A DNA stretch of 64,000 nt from Paenibacillus sp. FSL H7-0326 (GTDB lineage Bacteria > Bacillota > Bacilli > Paenibacillales > Paenibacillaceae): assembly GCF_001955535.1 (NCBI RefSeq), contig NZ_MPVN01000005.1:124001-188000 (forward strand), read 5' to 3'. Of this stretch, positions 16,135 through 23,993 are shown piece by piece; the stretch's first letter is position 1, and every line of letters starts with the position of its first letter. The notes under the pieces are model-generated. The model was not told the origin of the DNA and did no database searches. It saw only the letters and a program-made list of their open reading frames with translations. A program made the translations under genes and the position numbers.

Positions 16135-17405
16135 TGTTTACGAAGCTTAGAAACCGGTTCCTGATCTTGAATCTCGTCATCATCTCGATCATTATGCTGG
16201 TTGCTTTTACCTCGATATATACGATTACGTATCGAGATGTTCAGCGAAATATTCATATGGAGCTGAATAAAGTAACGGATTCCTACACCCGGGACTTTGA
16301 TCTTCCGCACGGAGATCGTCCAGGTGCAGATCTGAATATGGGAGGACCGGACGATGGTGAGTTCGGATTCGAAGGAGCACCACCCAAGCGCTCGATCTCT
16401 TTCATGCTGGAGACAGATCCTAACCTTACGATTACAGGTCGTGAGACTACACTTGAACTGGAGGAGACGTTCTATCCGCTTGCTCTGGATGCAGCCGTTG
16501 CGGAGAACAAAGCGAGTGGACAATTTGAACTGGATGGGAGTCACTGGACTTTTGAGATTCTTCAGACCAGCACAGGCTACATGCTCGTATTTCTCGATAC
16601 CAGCTCACAGCAGGTTATCCTGACGAATCTGATCTATACCTTCGCGATTGTTGCACTCGTGATGCTGATCGTCATCTTCTTTACGAGCCGCTTCTTTGCC
16701 AACCGGTCCATTACACCGATTCAGGAGGCCTTTGACAAGCAGAAGCAGTTCATCGCCGACGCCTCTCATGAGTTAAAGACACCACTGACCATTATCAATA
16801 CCAATACGGATGTTCTGCTGGCTAACAGTGAGGATCAGATCCGCAACCAGGAAAAATGGCTGTATTATATCAAGTCCGAAACGGAACGTATGACCAGACT
16901 GACCAATGATCTTCTATACCTGACGGAGATGGATGATTCTCGTGCGGGCATCCTGTATACGAAATTTGATATGAGCGAGGCGGTCGAAAATATCCTGTTA
17001 ACGATGGAAGCCGTTATGTTCGAGAAGCAGGTTCACCTCAGCTATGAGATCGAACCCGGTCTTCAGGTAACCGGAGCGAGTGAACAGCTTAAGCAAGTGG
17101 TCATGATTCTGCTCGATAATGCCGTCAAATACACGAATGAGGGCGGTTCGGTTCATCTCTCTTTGAAAAAACAACAGCATGAGGTTGTCTTGTCCGTCAC
17201 GAATAGCGGTGAAGGTATTGCTCCTGAGCATTTGTCGCGAATATTCGACCGTTTCTATCGGACAGATTCCGGGAGAGCGCGCAAGCAAGGTGGGTACGGA
17301 CTAGGTCTCGCCATTGCGAAGTCGATTGTGGAGCAGCACAAGGGCAGGATTTATGCCAAGAGCACCGTAGGTGAATCGACTACATTTTATGTGCACCTAT
17401 CTTAG
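16134..17405 (+). CDS. Membrane sensor histidine kinase
   Basis: The 423-residue kinase has two membrane helices (about 9-30 and 163-184) enclosing an extracellular segment rich in Asp, Gly and Pro (DLPHGDRPGADLNMGGPDDG). The phospho-acceptor helix is ASHELKTPL with His212. The ATPase domain follows, with N box LLDNAVKYTNEGG, IFDRFYRTD and GGYGLGLAIAKSIV. No clear HAMP domain separates the second helix from the dimerisation helix. The acidic sensor loop might sense cations or cationic peptides, but that is only a guess. It is the partner of the overlapping response regulator. Confidence 0.93.
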   Translation: MFTKLRNRFLILNLVIISIIMLVAFTSIYTITYRDVQRNIHMELNKVTDSYTRDFDLPHGDRPGADLNMGGPDDGEFGFEGAPPKRSISFMLETDPNLTITGRETTLELEETFYPLALDAAVAENKASGQFELDGSHWTFEILQTSTGYMLVFLDTSSQQVILTNLIYTFAIVALVMLIVIFFTSRFFANRSITPIQEAFDKQKQFIADASHELKTPLTIINTNTDVLLANSEDQIRNQEKWLYYIKSETERMTRLTNDLLYLTEMDDSRAGILYTKFDMSEAVENILLTMEAVMFEKQVHLSYEIEPGLQVTGASEQLKQVVMILLDNAVKYTNEGGSVHLSLKKQQHEVVLSVTNSGEGIAPEHLSRIFDRFYRTDSGRARKQGGYGLGLAIAKSIVEQHKGRIYAKSTVGESTTFYVHLS

Positions 17406-17474
17406 CATTGCTGCTTAATTTAGTGAATTAACATTTAACTTGCCTAAGGATTCATCACGTAAATGACCGATATC

Positions 17475-17503
17475 TTTCCTTGAGAAAATATTCCATATAT
17501 AAT
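17475..17503 (+). promoter_or_regulatory. Likely promoter of the WXG100 gene
   Basis: A consensus TATAAT lies at 17498-17503. A weak TTTCCT hexamer lies 17 bases before it (17475-17480). The ribosome site and ATG follow 40-55 bases downstream. Confidence 0.45.
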
Positions 17504-17558
17504 GGGGTAAGATCAGTATAGTCGAACTTCATATGTGGAGACGAAGGAGGGAATACGT

Positions 17559-17834
17559 ATGGATCAGCGGATCAACCTCTACCCAGAGGAGCTGCAGCAG
17601 ATTTCGCGGCAGTTCACTCAGGCATCCCAGAATGGACAAACGGTGGTGCAGCAGCTGAACAAGATGATTCTTGAATCGGAGGGTCAGTGGGAAGGCGAGC
17701 GGCAGCGGGAATTTCTCCAGCGGATTCAGGAGAGTCTCACCTCCGTCCAATCCTACTTGAGTGGGTTGCAGGAGACAGGTACGCAGCTGCAGCAGACGGC
17801 AGTTCGTTTTCAAAATGCGGACCAATGCAGATAA
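17559..17834 (+). CDS. WXG100-family (ESAT-6-like) protein
   Basis: The 91-residue protein forms two predicted helices joined by a WEG turn at residues 44-46, and is rich in Gln. This is the size and layout of WXG100 proteins, which leave the cell through type VII secretion systems as helical-hairpin dimers. I chose the ATG at 17559 because GAAGGAGGG lies just before it; an in-frame ATG at 17535 has no ribosome site. The usual C-terminal YxxxD/E export motif is not obvious; the end reads VRFQNADQCR. No EssC or EsaA gene is present. A strong terminator follows. Confidence 0.87.
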   Translation: MDQRINLYPEELQQISRQFTQASQNGQTVVQQLNKMILESEGQWEGERQREFLQRIQESLTSVQSYLSGLQETGTQLQQTAVRFQNADQCR

Positions 17835-17850
17835 AGCTTCAGAAGCATAA

Positions 17851-17898
17851 AAAAACCATGAGCTTCGGCAGAATAATGCCGTTGACTCATGGTTTTTT
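17851..17898. terminator. Terminator after the WXG100 gene
   Basis: The arms AAAACCATGAG and CTCATGGTTTT pair, with an inner CGGCA/TGCCG stem (17866-17870 and 17877-17881). A T-run follows on the plus strand and an A-run precedes it, so it works for both the WXG100 gene and the convergent operon. Confidence 0.82.
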
Positions 17899-17992
17899 GC
17901 ATACCTTTAAATCGTTGATAAAGTCTACTGCTTTGAGCACACTTCCAGCTAACTCATTATTCCTCCCAGCCTTTGCTGGATACAGGTAACCT

Positions 17993-18259
17993 CTAAGCCT
18001 CTTTTAAACGTGCAGAGAACTGCTCCTCCTCTTGATCCGCAAATCCCATAAACACAATCTCTTCAATATCCTCATGATTGAAACCGTACGTATAATCCGG
18101 GTTGATATACCCTTCCGGGTACAGACATCCGATATAGTCAAAAGTCCGCGGAGGCTCGGTCATCATAATCTGCTTGCGTCCGTAAATCACTAACTTCTTG
18201 GACCCTTCCTTCAGTCGGACGATCGACCCGTTAGGGAGCAGTGTTTCTGAATTGTTCAT
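17993..18259 (-). CDS. DUF4176 protein (type VII secretion associated)
   Basis: The 88-residue protein has the DUF4176 pattern: LLPNGSIVRLKEGSKKLVIYG, then DYIGCLYPEGY and FNHEDIEEIVFMGFADQEE. DUF4176 proteins are regularly found beside LXG/WXG-type type VII substrates in Firmicutes and are thought to act as small accessory or chaperone factors. It is the last gene of a four-gene minus-strand unit and follows the membrane-protein gene by 17 bases. Confidence 0.87.
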   Translation of the reverse strand: MNNSETLLPNGSIVRLKEGSKKLVIYGRKQIMMTEPPRTFDYIGCLYPEGYINPDYTYGFNHEDIEEIVFMGFADQEEEQFSARLKEA

Positions 18260-18276
18260 TGTTAGCTATACCTCCT

Positions 18277-19011
18277 TTAACCATGCTGAGCAGGCTGCTG
18301 ATCTCCATTCGGAGCGCTGCTTCCTAGATGAATTCGTCTAATCCAATAGTACCGATGGAGCTCCATGATGAAATGAAACAGCACAAAAGCAAGCATCGCG
18401 TACACACACATCAGTACAATCACAACCGTGTTCTCACTCACAAACATCAACGACAGGTTCGCGAGCAGATATCCGAGTCCGGCGATCATCGTTAACGGCA
18501 GCAGACGCATCCCCTTACGCTCTTCCTGCTGCTTCTTCTCTGGGGTCCGGAGCTTCCGCAGATGAGAACGCACATAGTGATACAGCGCAAATCCATAAAC
18601 GGCAAAAGAACCAATCGCATACCATGGTGTCGTTAACTCCAGACTGCTATATGCAAACTTCTGCGTAGCCAGCATCAGACCAAGTGATGCTACAATACCG
18701 AACACACCCCTGAACAGAACATAGTTCATCTGCAGCTTCCGGGGAGCTGCTATCAACGCAAGTGCCCAACCATTCATGACAGCAAGCGGCGGAAACAACA
18801 GATAAGCATAAAGCGGTTCATATGGTGCGCTTAAGATGGGAATAATCAAGAACACATTTAAGAAAAAAAGCACGAGAATACCGGCATTTAGCCGAATGGT
18901 GCTTACCGGATACAGTGAGAGATACATCTCAAACTTTTTCCAGTCATAGTCTGTTCCTTCCCAGGTACGGATCTGAGTCTGAGACTTATGCAGCTTACTA
19001 TGCTTCGCCAT
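18277..19011 (-). CDS. Polytopic membrane protein of the WXG group
   Basis: The 244-residue protein has a basic, soluble N-terminus of about 40 residues and then six or so hydrophobic helices (two near 42-90, two near 98-145, two near 172-225). The C-terminus is short and polar. I do not recognise the family. Its stop codon is followed within 17 bases by the DUF4176 gene, and its ATG directly abuts the stop of the WXG-headed gene at 19012. A role as immunity protein or membrane partner for that substrate is possible from position alone. Confidence 0.75.
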   Translation of the reverse strand: MAKHSKLHKSQTQIRTWEGTDYDWKKFEMYLSLYPVSTIRLNAGILVLFFLNVFLIIPILSAPYEPLYAYLLFPPLAVMNGWALALIAAPRKLQMNYVLFRGVFGIVASLGLMLATQKFAYSSLELTTPWYAIGSFAVYGFALYHYVRSHLRKLRTPEKKQQEERKGMRLLPLTMIAGLGYLLANLSLMFVSENTVVIVLMCVYAMLAFVLFHFIMELHRYYWIRRIHLGSSAPNGDQQPAQHG

Positions 19012-19974
19012 CTATTTAAACCAGCCCGATACGGTAGACCAGGCTTCTTTCGCTCCATGCTTAACAACATCCTTCAAGGAGTCGTCCTGTCCATCCTTGT
19101 CGAGATCCATGTCCATCTTAATACCCTCGGCAAGATACGTCAGTCCCACGGATACACCAAGTCCAACAGCCCCGACGGCTAGGACAGGTGCTGCCGCAGG
19201 CATCACTGCTGCTGTCAGCAGTGTAGCTCCAACCGTTGTTGCTCCCCCGACGACGACATTGCCGATAATATCTCCGGCTACCTTGTCTGTTGAAGCATTG
19301 TTTGCAAGATTTTCTTTGGTATCGGTAAACACATCAATGCCGACGCTTGCCCAGCCCAGCTTATCCTTCAGCGCTGCCTTGGCTCCGTACATCGGATCGG
19401 CCATGGAATAGATCTCTTTAATTTTGGGAGAGGCGGTTCCATTCGCAATCTTAGCTTCCATATCACGTAAATAATAAATCTTGTAGTTTCTAGGTCTTCC
19501 GTTAACCATGGGATTATTCCGAACCGAATCATAGTTGTCGCGAACGAGAATTCTCGGGCTTCTCCGATCCAGCTGCTGTCTGACCATGTATCCGTTATGT
19601 ACCTTATATCCGAGCCGCGCTACGGCAGCTGCCCCCATGACAGTTCCCGTTATATTCCCCAGACCGTCAATTGGCGCCATAGGATTAAACCCCGTTATCC
19701 CAATACCCCCGCCTGACTGATCCTCCTGTTCAAACTGCTGACGAGTCGTATTCACAAAATTGGACAGCTCCTGCATATTCTGAGCGGCTGTCTGGAAATT
19801 GCGCTGATGCGCCTGATACATCCCTATGATGGCCTCACGGTTGCCTGTCTGCCAGGCCGCGCCATTCAGCGCATTCATCAGTGCAGTATCCACCTGTGTC
19901 AGCTGCTGTGCTACCTGCTCCAGCTGCTGAACCAGCGTGTTCAGATACGCCGATGTCATTACAATCCGAGTCAT
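19012..19974 (-). CDS. WXG-headed, glycine-zipper type VII substrate candidate
   Basis: The 320-residue protein starts with a helical hairpin (about 1-85, Trp41 in AAWQTGN), then a glycine-rich hinge. A middle domain with DNYDSVRNNPMVNGRPRNYK follows, then SVGIDVFTDTKENLANNAST and a long Gly/Ala/Val-rich hydrophobic segment (about 225-275). It ends with an acidic loop DMDLDKDGQDD and an amphipathic tail. The hairpin plus a glycine-zipper tail is typical of LXG/WXG substrates, some of which damage membranes. I see no nuclease motif. An AGGAGGAG site precedes the start. Toxicity is unproven. Confidence 0.72.
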   Translation of the reverse strand: MTRIVMTSAYLNTLVQQLEQVAQQLTQVDTALMNALNGAAWQTGNREAIIGMYQAHQRNFQTAAQNMQELSNFVNTTRQQFEQEDQSGGGIGITGFNPMAPIDGLGNITGTVMGAAAVARLGYKVHNGYMVRQQLDRRSPRILVRDNYDSVRNNPMVNGRPRNYKIYYLRDMEAKIANGTASPKIKEIYSMADPMYGAKAALKDKLGWASVGIDVFTDTKENLANNASTDKVAGDIIGNVVVGGATTVGATLLTAAVMPAAAPVLAVGAVGLGVSVGLTYLAEGIKMDMDLDKDGQDDSLKDVVKHGAKEAWSTVSGWFK

Positions 19975-20005
19975 GCTTCTCCTCCTCTAGATCTGCTCCA
20001 ATCCT

Positions 20006-20830
20006 TCAATTTGGCGTAAGAGCAGACAGTGTACGTGTCGTTATCAGATATACGGTCTGTATAAATTCGGGCTCCGTTACCGGATATCCTTGTGCGAGAT
20101 CCCGCTCTGCATCCTGAATGAATAGCCAGTTCCCCTGTGGGCTTCCTATATAATAAACAGTTGCCGAACGAAGCTCTGTTCCGCGAATGACTGCCTCGAA
20201 TGTTCCCTGCTGCCGGGCCGAAGCACAGGCTTCCATCAATGCGGGGAATAACGGAGAAGAAGCTTGCGCTATTTGATCATTCTGTAGAATAGATTGCAGC
20301 ATCTTGTCATCTGGATGGCTCAGCTGATAGACCAGCCGATTCAGTGTCTCCCTCTCCATAGATATTCGTCCGCTTTGCTCTTCCACATCAGGCAGCAACA
20401 GATTATCCCCCATACGGGAGACGAACGTCTCAAGTCCTTCCTCAAGCGCAGTAAGCAGCACTTCTCCTGTCTCTGAACTCCACTTCATCTCAATTACCTG
20501 AGTTCCAGATATAAATCCATATGTGATAGAAGATTGACCCTGAGCTGTGCAGGATCTAAGAATCGTCACTGCACTGCTGTATTTGCAGCTGTTTAACAAC
20601 TCCAGCAGGACAACGTCAAGGATGATCTCTCTGCCCTCCATAGCGAGCAGCCCTGCATCCTCCAAGCCCTTTGCGATTGGAGCGTAGCGTTGTTCCGGCG
20701 GGATTTCTTTTCCTCGCTCCTCATTTGCTTCATATATCTTAAACCATGCTTCTCCCTCTGATATATCCATGAGCTGGAACAAAAACGCCGCCTCGGCAGC
20801 GGTTAATTGGACTGTATATGATGATGACAA
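20006..20830 (-). CDS. EspG-like protein, putative WXG-substrate chaperone
   Basis: The 274-residue soluble protein has no strong family signature that I can name with certainty. Its layout resembles actinobacterial EspG: an opening LTAAEAAFLFQLM helix, a central beta-rich part with TYGFISGTQVIEM, and a C-terminal GTFEAVIRGTELRSATVYYI strand pair followed by GNWLFIQ. EspG proteins are cytosolic chaperones for ESX substrates. The start is TTG (20828-20830 complement) with AAGGAGG eight bases away; an out-of-frame ATG lies closer. It is the first gene of the minus-strand unit, 31 bases before the WXG-headed gene. Confidence 0.6.
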   Translation of the reverse strand: MSSSYTVQLTAAEAAFLFQLMDISEGEAWFKIYEANEERGKEIPPEQRYAPIAKGLEDAGLLAMEGREIILDVVLLELLNSCKYSSAVTILRSCTAQGQSSITYGFISGTQVIEMKWSSETGEVLLTALEEGLETFVSRMGDNLLLPDVEEQSGRISMERETLNRLVYQLSHPDDKMLQSILQNDQIAQASSPLFPALMEACASARQQGTFEAVIRGTELRSATVYYIGSPQGNWLFIQDAERDLAQGYPVTEPEFIQTVYLITTRTLSALTPN

Positions 20831-20975
20831 CCATTCGTCCTCCTTCTATAGCAAATGCAGCTTCAATTTATTGTAGGGTGATTTAGAGCAGGACTCAATC
20901 ACTCCTTACGCCCATGTCCTGCGTCCTATATTTTAAAATAGATACACATTTAGGAAATCCTTGAATCGATGTGCA

Positions 20976-21046
20976 TATAAAAAAACGCAGATATCTTCTG
21001 TCAGTGCCTTACAGCGGCGTCCTGTCATTAGAAGATATCTGCGTTT
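20976..21046 (-). terminator. Long-stem terminator of the FMN reductase gene
   Basis: A perfect 17-bp stem (20983-20999 with 21030-21046) has a 30-base loop. An A-run at 20978-20985 gives the U-tract on the minus strand. It separates the FMN reductase gene from the type VII group. Confidence 0.8.
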
Positions 21047-21113
21047 ATAGTTTTGTATTGCTGTATTCATGTGCCTGGCAACTTGCCTTTTCAATCAGGC
21101 TCAGGCTTTTTGC

Positions 21114-21656
21114 TTATCTCAGTGTTTTTAGTGCTCCGCTCCAAGCCACCGTTTGATCCAGCATGGCATTCACATTCGTCAAATGCAGCTCCTGTGGCTT
21201 AAACACCGTTCCGTTCTCGAAATCAGTGAACAGGGACAATGTTGGATGCACGCGTACGTCGGCAACTAATAACTCCCCAAGGATCCCACGCAGATGCTCT
21301 GCTGCACGTGCTCCGCCCGTTGAGCCATAGCTCACAATTCCGGCAGCCTTGTTATTCCATGCTTCACGAGCAAAGTCAATCGCGTTCTTCAGTGCTCCTG
21401 TAATACTGTGATTGTACTCCTGCACGATGAATACAAATCCGTCCAGACTGTTCAGCTTCTCGTTCCATGCAGCAATGCCTGGCTCTGAGCCGTCTGTAGT
21501 GCCGAGGAACGGCAATTTGTAGTCCGCAATATCGACGATCTCATAATTTGCATCTCCACGCTTATCAGCAATAGACTTTACCCATTCTCCTACTTGCGGA
21601 CTTACGCGTCCTTCCCGTGTACTTCCCAGAATAATACCGATGTTCAATTTTGTCAT
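21114..21656 (-). CDS. NADPH-dependent FMN reductase
   Basis: The flavodoxin-fold protein has the FMN phosphate loop GSTREGRVS near the N-terminus, then YKLPFL, VQEYNHSITGALKNAIDF and SYGSTGGARA, which are marks of the YieF/azobenzene-reductase group. These enzymes reduce quinones, azo dyes or chromate with NAD(P)H. I chose the start at 21656 (MTKLNIG, 180 residues) because AAGGAGG lies eight bases before it. A longer frame from 21707 adds MGFMDRLFGKETKEEEK and cannot be fully excluded. The promoter and operator-like sequence lie about 100 bases upstream. Confidence 0.88.
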   Translation of the reverse strand: MTKLNIGIILGSTREGRVSPQVGEWVKSIADKRGDANYEIVDIADYKLPFLGTTDGSEPGIAAWNEKLNSLDGFVFIVQEYNHSITGALKNAIDFAREAWNNKAAGIVSYGSTGGARAAEHLRGILGELLVADVRVHPTLSLFTDFENGTVFKPQELHLTNVNAMLDQTVAWSGALKTLR

Positions 21657-21753
21657 TTTCTCTTCCTCCTTAGTTTCTTTTCCAAATAATCGATCCATAA
21701 AACCCATTTTCTACACCACCTGTATTTCATTTTGCTATGAGCAAAAGATGCAT

Positions 21754-21802
21754 TAAGTTACTTTACGTAAGTTATTGTATTAATTATATTATGTGTTGTC
21801 AA
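21754..21802 (-). promoter_or_regulatory. Near-consensus promoter with overlapping operator
   Basis: On the minus strand TTGACA (21797-21802), a 17-base spacer and TACAAT (21774-21779) precede the FMN reductase. The predicted start site falls in a TTACGTAA palindrome (21763-21770). A TAAGTTA direct repeat (21754-21760 and 21768-21774) overlaps it. This is a good position for a redox-responsive repressor, perhaps HxlR or MarR type. Confidence 0.65.
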
Positions 21803-21929
21803 GTAAGTAATTAAATAAAATTTAGATTGCATTTAGCCCACACCTCTTCGGCCTTTCGCGACGCCTACATTCTATCCATTAATATGGATCACTGCAAAGA
21901 AACATAACTTCCTGCTGTATATACTGCTC
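21803..21929. other. Intergenic stretch, nothing recognised
   Basis: The gap between the FMN reductase start (21656) and the small membrane gene (22251) is about 590 bases. Apart from the promoter/operator and a terminator, I see no credible coding frame; a 72-residue plus-strand frame at 21994-22212 lacks a ribosome site. Confidence 0.5.
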
Positions 21930-21968
21930 AAAAAAAGCCTGAAAGATTCATTTCTGATCCTCCAGGCT
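21930..21968 (-). terminator. Terminator on the minus strand
   Basis: AGCCTG (21936-21941) pairs with CAGGCT (21963-21968), and seven A residues at 21930-21936 give a U-tract on the minus strand. It would end a transcript coming from the 22251-22541 gene. Confidence 0.6.
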
Positions 21969-22250
21969 GTTAACAACATATGTTTTATTATAAGTGAGCT
22001 TGATATGCGAGATTTTGAGTAAGAAAAAGCTTATTTACAATTTATACTATACCTCACTTCTACTGTCCTGCCTAGCTGCTCCATTTATGTTCTTCAAAAA
22101 AAGCAGCGATAACCTCCTCAAGTCTGCTGTCTACTTTATGCTTTACCTCATCCTTCGTAGAACCTGTGACGATGGCCATTCCTCCATAAAGCAGCTTCTG
22201 TCACCTCTTTAAGAAATTGCTGGCGGCGGACTGAATATAAGAGAAGACGA

Positions 22251-22541
22251 TTAGGTGCCCGAATACTCTCGTTTATAGAAGATGGCTTGAAGCACCATTT
22301 GAAAGAACAGAAAGACCACAGCACATATCATAGAAGTACGAATGAATCCACTCATGAAACTCATTTGTCCAAAGAACATGCTGACAATAATACCACAGGC
22401 CGCACCCAGCAACAGATAGGCTAATAAGAGAAGGATAACTCCCCGAATTCCTTTCATACTAAATCTTCGATACAAGACCCCATCCGTGACTGGAGACAGA
22501 ATCGGCCCCAATATATGAAGAAAGTTGCAAACTCTAAGCAA
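22251..22541 (-). CDS. Possible small two-helix membrane protein
   Basis: The frame encodes up to 96 residues with two hydrophobic helices (about 32-56 and 68-88) and a basic C-terminus (FYKREYSGT). The only upstream initiators are TTG at 22541 and ATG at 22457 (68 residues), neither with a good ribosome site. It could be a small gene or the remnant of a longer one. The terminator at 21930-21968 on the same strand gives some support. I do not recognise the family. Confidence 0.4.
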   Translation of the reverse strand: MLRVCNFLHILGPILSPVTDGVLYRRFSMKGIRGVILLLLAYLLLGAACGIIVSMFFGQMSFMSGFIRTSMICAVVFLFFQMVLQAIFYKREYSGT

Positions 22542-22571
22542 TATGCTCTAAAAAAGATCAAATCGTAATAA

Positions 22572-22595
22572 CCCCTCACCTTAAATGATGAGGGG
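22572..22595. terminator. Terminator of the EEP/jacalin gene
   Basis: CCCCTCA (22572-22578) pairs with TGAGGGG (22589-22595). It lies about 50 bases beyond the stop codon of the 22644-23993 gene. The U-tract is modest. Confidence 0.6.
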
Positions 22596-22643
22596 CCTTA
22601 GTGCCTGTATTGGATAGGAGTCCGTTTCTATTTCAATGCCCTA

Positions 22644-23993
22644 TTATCTTGGAGACAGGGGTTTGTATATGACACCTAGCTGATCCAGCTCATCCCCTGC
22701 TCTTCCATAAAAACCGGCAATATACCAGCCATCTGGAGCACTAAGTACTATCTGTTCTGAAGTAGCCTGTCCACCAGATACGGTATTCCCTAGGTTCGTC
22801 GTAAGCTGCACATAAAAGATCCGCTTCCCACCGCTTCGCGTGCCTTGACCAATAACAGCCTGGGTCAAATATTCATTCGCCGCCAGATTAAGGGTGTTCG
22901 CCGTTGCCGTTCCGCCATGCGCAAGTACAGTTCCATCCTCATACACGGTGGACACACCATCCACTCTGCTGCCGCTGTGAATCGTAACAGAGCTCATTCG
23001 GGAATCCGGGATCTGATCCAGGTCGTTAAATCCGATTCCTCCCGATCCTCCGATGCTTGAGCTGATCTGCACATCTGGAGAAGTGGAATAGGCAAACTCA
23101 GCGGTAATCGGATAGTGGTCAGACAACTGCTCTCCCGTGCTCGTTAAGAAGTAAGTGTCTTCAATCCGGAAGGACTCCGCATTTAATTGAAGCGCACTGC
23201 TGCCACGGTACAAAATTTTGTCCACGATTTCGAAGTTAGGTCCGTTCACATCAGACTCATCCATCAGTGCTTCCCCGTCTGCCGGAATCTCACCGCCCCG
23301 CACCAGATCTACCCACGGATCGCTTAATCCGTTACGCGTCATCAAGAGTTCGATATTATCGTCTGCACGGGTGTATCTCGTATTCGTATCGCCAAAGACG
23401 ATCACGGCATTCCCTTCCGAATGCTGCTCTATATAATTCGACAACTGCTCTATGTTGCTGCGCCGTGCAGCAAGAGACTGTGCGTCCGAGCCCGCATCAG
23501 CGTGCAGATTATACACATCAATCTTGACACCAGGTTCAATCTCATAGGTCATGAACGTAAACCCTTTTGGCGTCAGCTCGTCACTTCCACTGTCAAACAG
23601 ACCATGGCGATCATTCCAAGTGATTCGCTGCAGATCCCGATAGGGATATCTGGACAAGCTGTTCAGCCCGCTTCCAAAACCCGCGACCCCGCTGCTTGGT
23701 GTGAGATACGGATGTGTCACCTCAGAGATCAGCTCAGCATGATAGTTGAAATCCTCCTGAACGTTGATAATATCGTACGCATTCAGTTTCGGAGAGATCT
23801 GCACCGTATATTCTGCCGGATTGGAGCTTGAGAAAATATCAGGCAGACCTCCTACATTATAACTGAGCACATTGAATGAGCCTGTCTGGATCTCTGCTTC
23901 CGCCGCAGCCACTGGCTGTGAAGCCATAGGAATCGAAGTGAACAATACTAGTGCCGGCAGCAGGCTGCGCAGCCATTTGGATTTTAAATTCAT
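22644..23993 (-). CDS. Secreted DNase I-fold (EEP) enzyme with jacalin-like lectin domain
   Basis: The 449-residue protein has a signal peptide (about 1-30, ending AAA). An endonuclease/exonuclease/phosphatase domain follows (about 38-300): FNVLSYNVGGLPD, INVQEDF, LHADAG, VFGDTNTRY and LSDHYPI carry the metal-binding Glu, catalytic His and Asp-His pair. The C-terminal part (about 315-449) reads as a jacalin-type lectin: GGSGGIGFNDL near its start, then VDGVSTVYEDG and GWYIAGFYGRAGDELDQLGV. The EEP fold covers sphingomyelinases, DNases and phosphatases, so the substrate is open. The lectin suggests targeting to glycans. It is a single-gene unit. Confidence 0.87.
   Translation of the reverse strand: MNLKSKWLRSLLPALVLFTSIPMASQPVAAAEAEIQTGSFNVLSYNVGGLPDIFSSSNPAEYTVQISPKLNAYDIINVQEDFNYHAELISEVTHPYLTPSSGVAGFGSGLNSLSRYPYRDLQRITWNDRHGLFDSGSDELTPKGFTFMTYEIEPGVKIDVYNLHADAGSDAQSLAARRSNIEQLSNYIEQHSEGNAVIVFGDTNTRYTRADDNIELLMTRNGLSDPWVDLVRGGEIPADGEALMDESDVNGPNFEIVDKILYRGSSALQLNAESFRIEDTYFLTSTGEQLSDHYPITAEFAYSTSPDVQISSSIGGSGGIGFNDLDQIPDSRMSSVTIHSGSRVDGVSTVYEDGTVLAHGGTATANTLNLAANEYLTQAVIGQGTRSGGKRIFYVQLTTNLGNTVSGGQATSEQIVLSAPDGWYIAGFYGRAGDELDQLGVIYKPLSPR

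Noticed and set aside
15747-16544. A 265-residue minus-strand frame opposite the response regulator and kinase.
   Set aside because: It is antisense to two well-supported genes, with unusual composition and no family motif.
17535-17558. Upstream ATG that would add eight residues to the WXG100 protein.
   Set aside because: The GAAGGAGGG ribosome site lies inside this extension and points to the ATG at 17559.
21994-22212. A 72-residue plus-strand frame between the FMN reductase and a small membrane gene.
   Set aside because: No ribosome site and no recognisable pattern; AT-rich spacer DNA gives such frames by chance.
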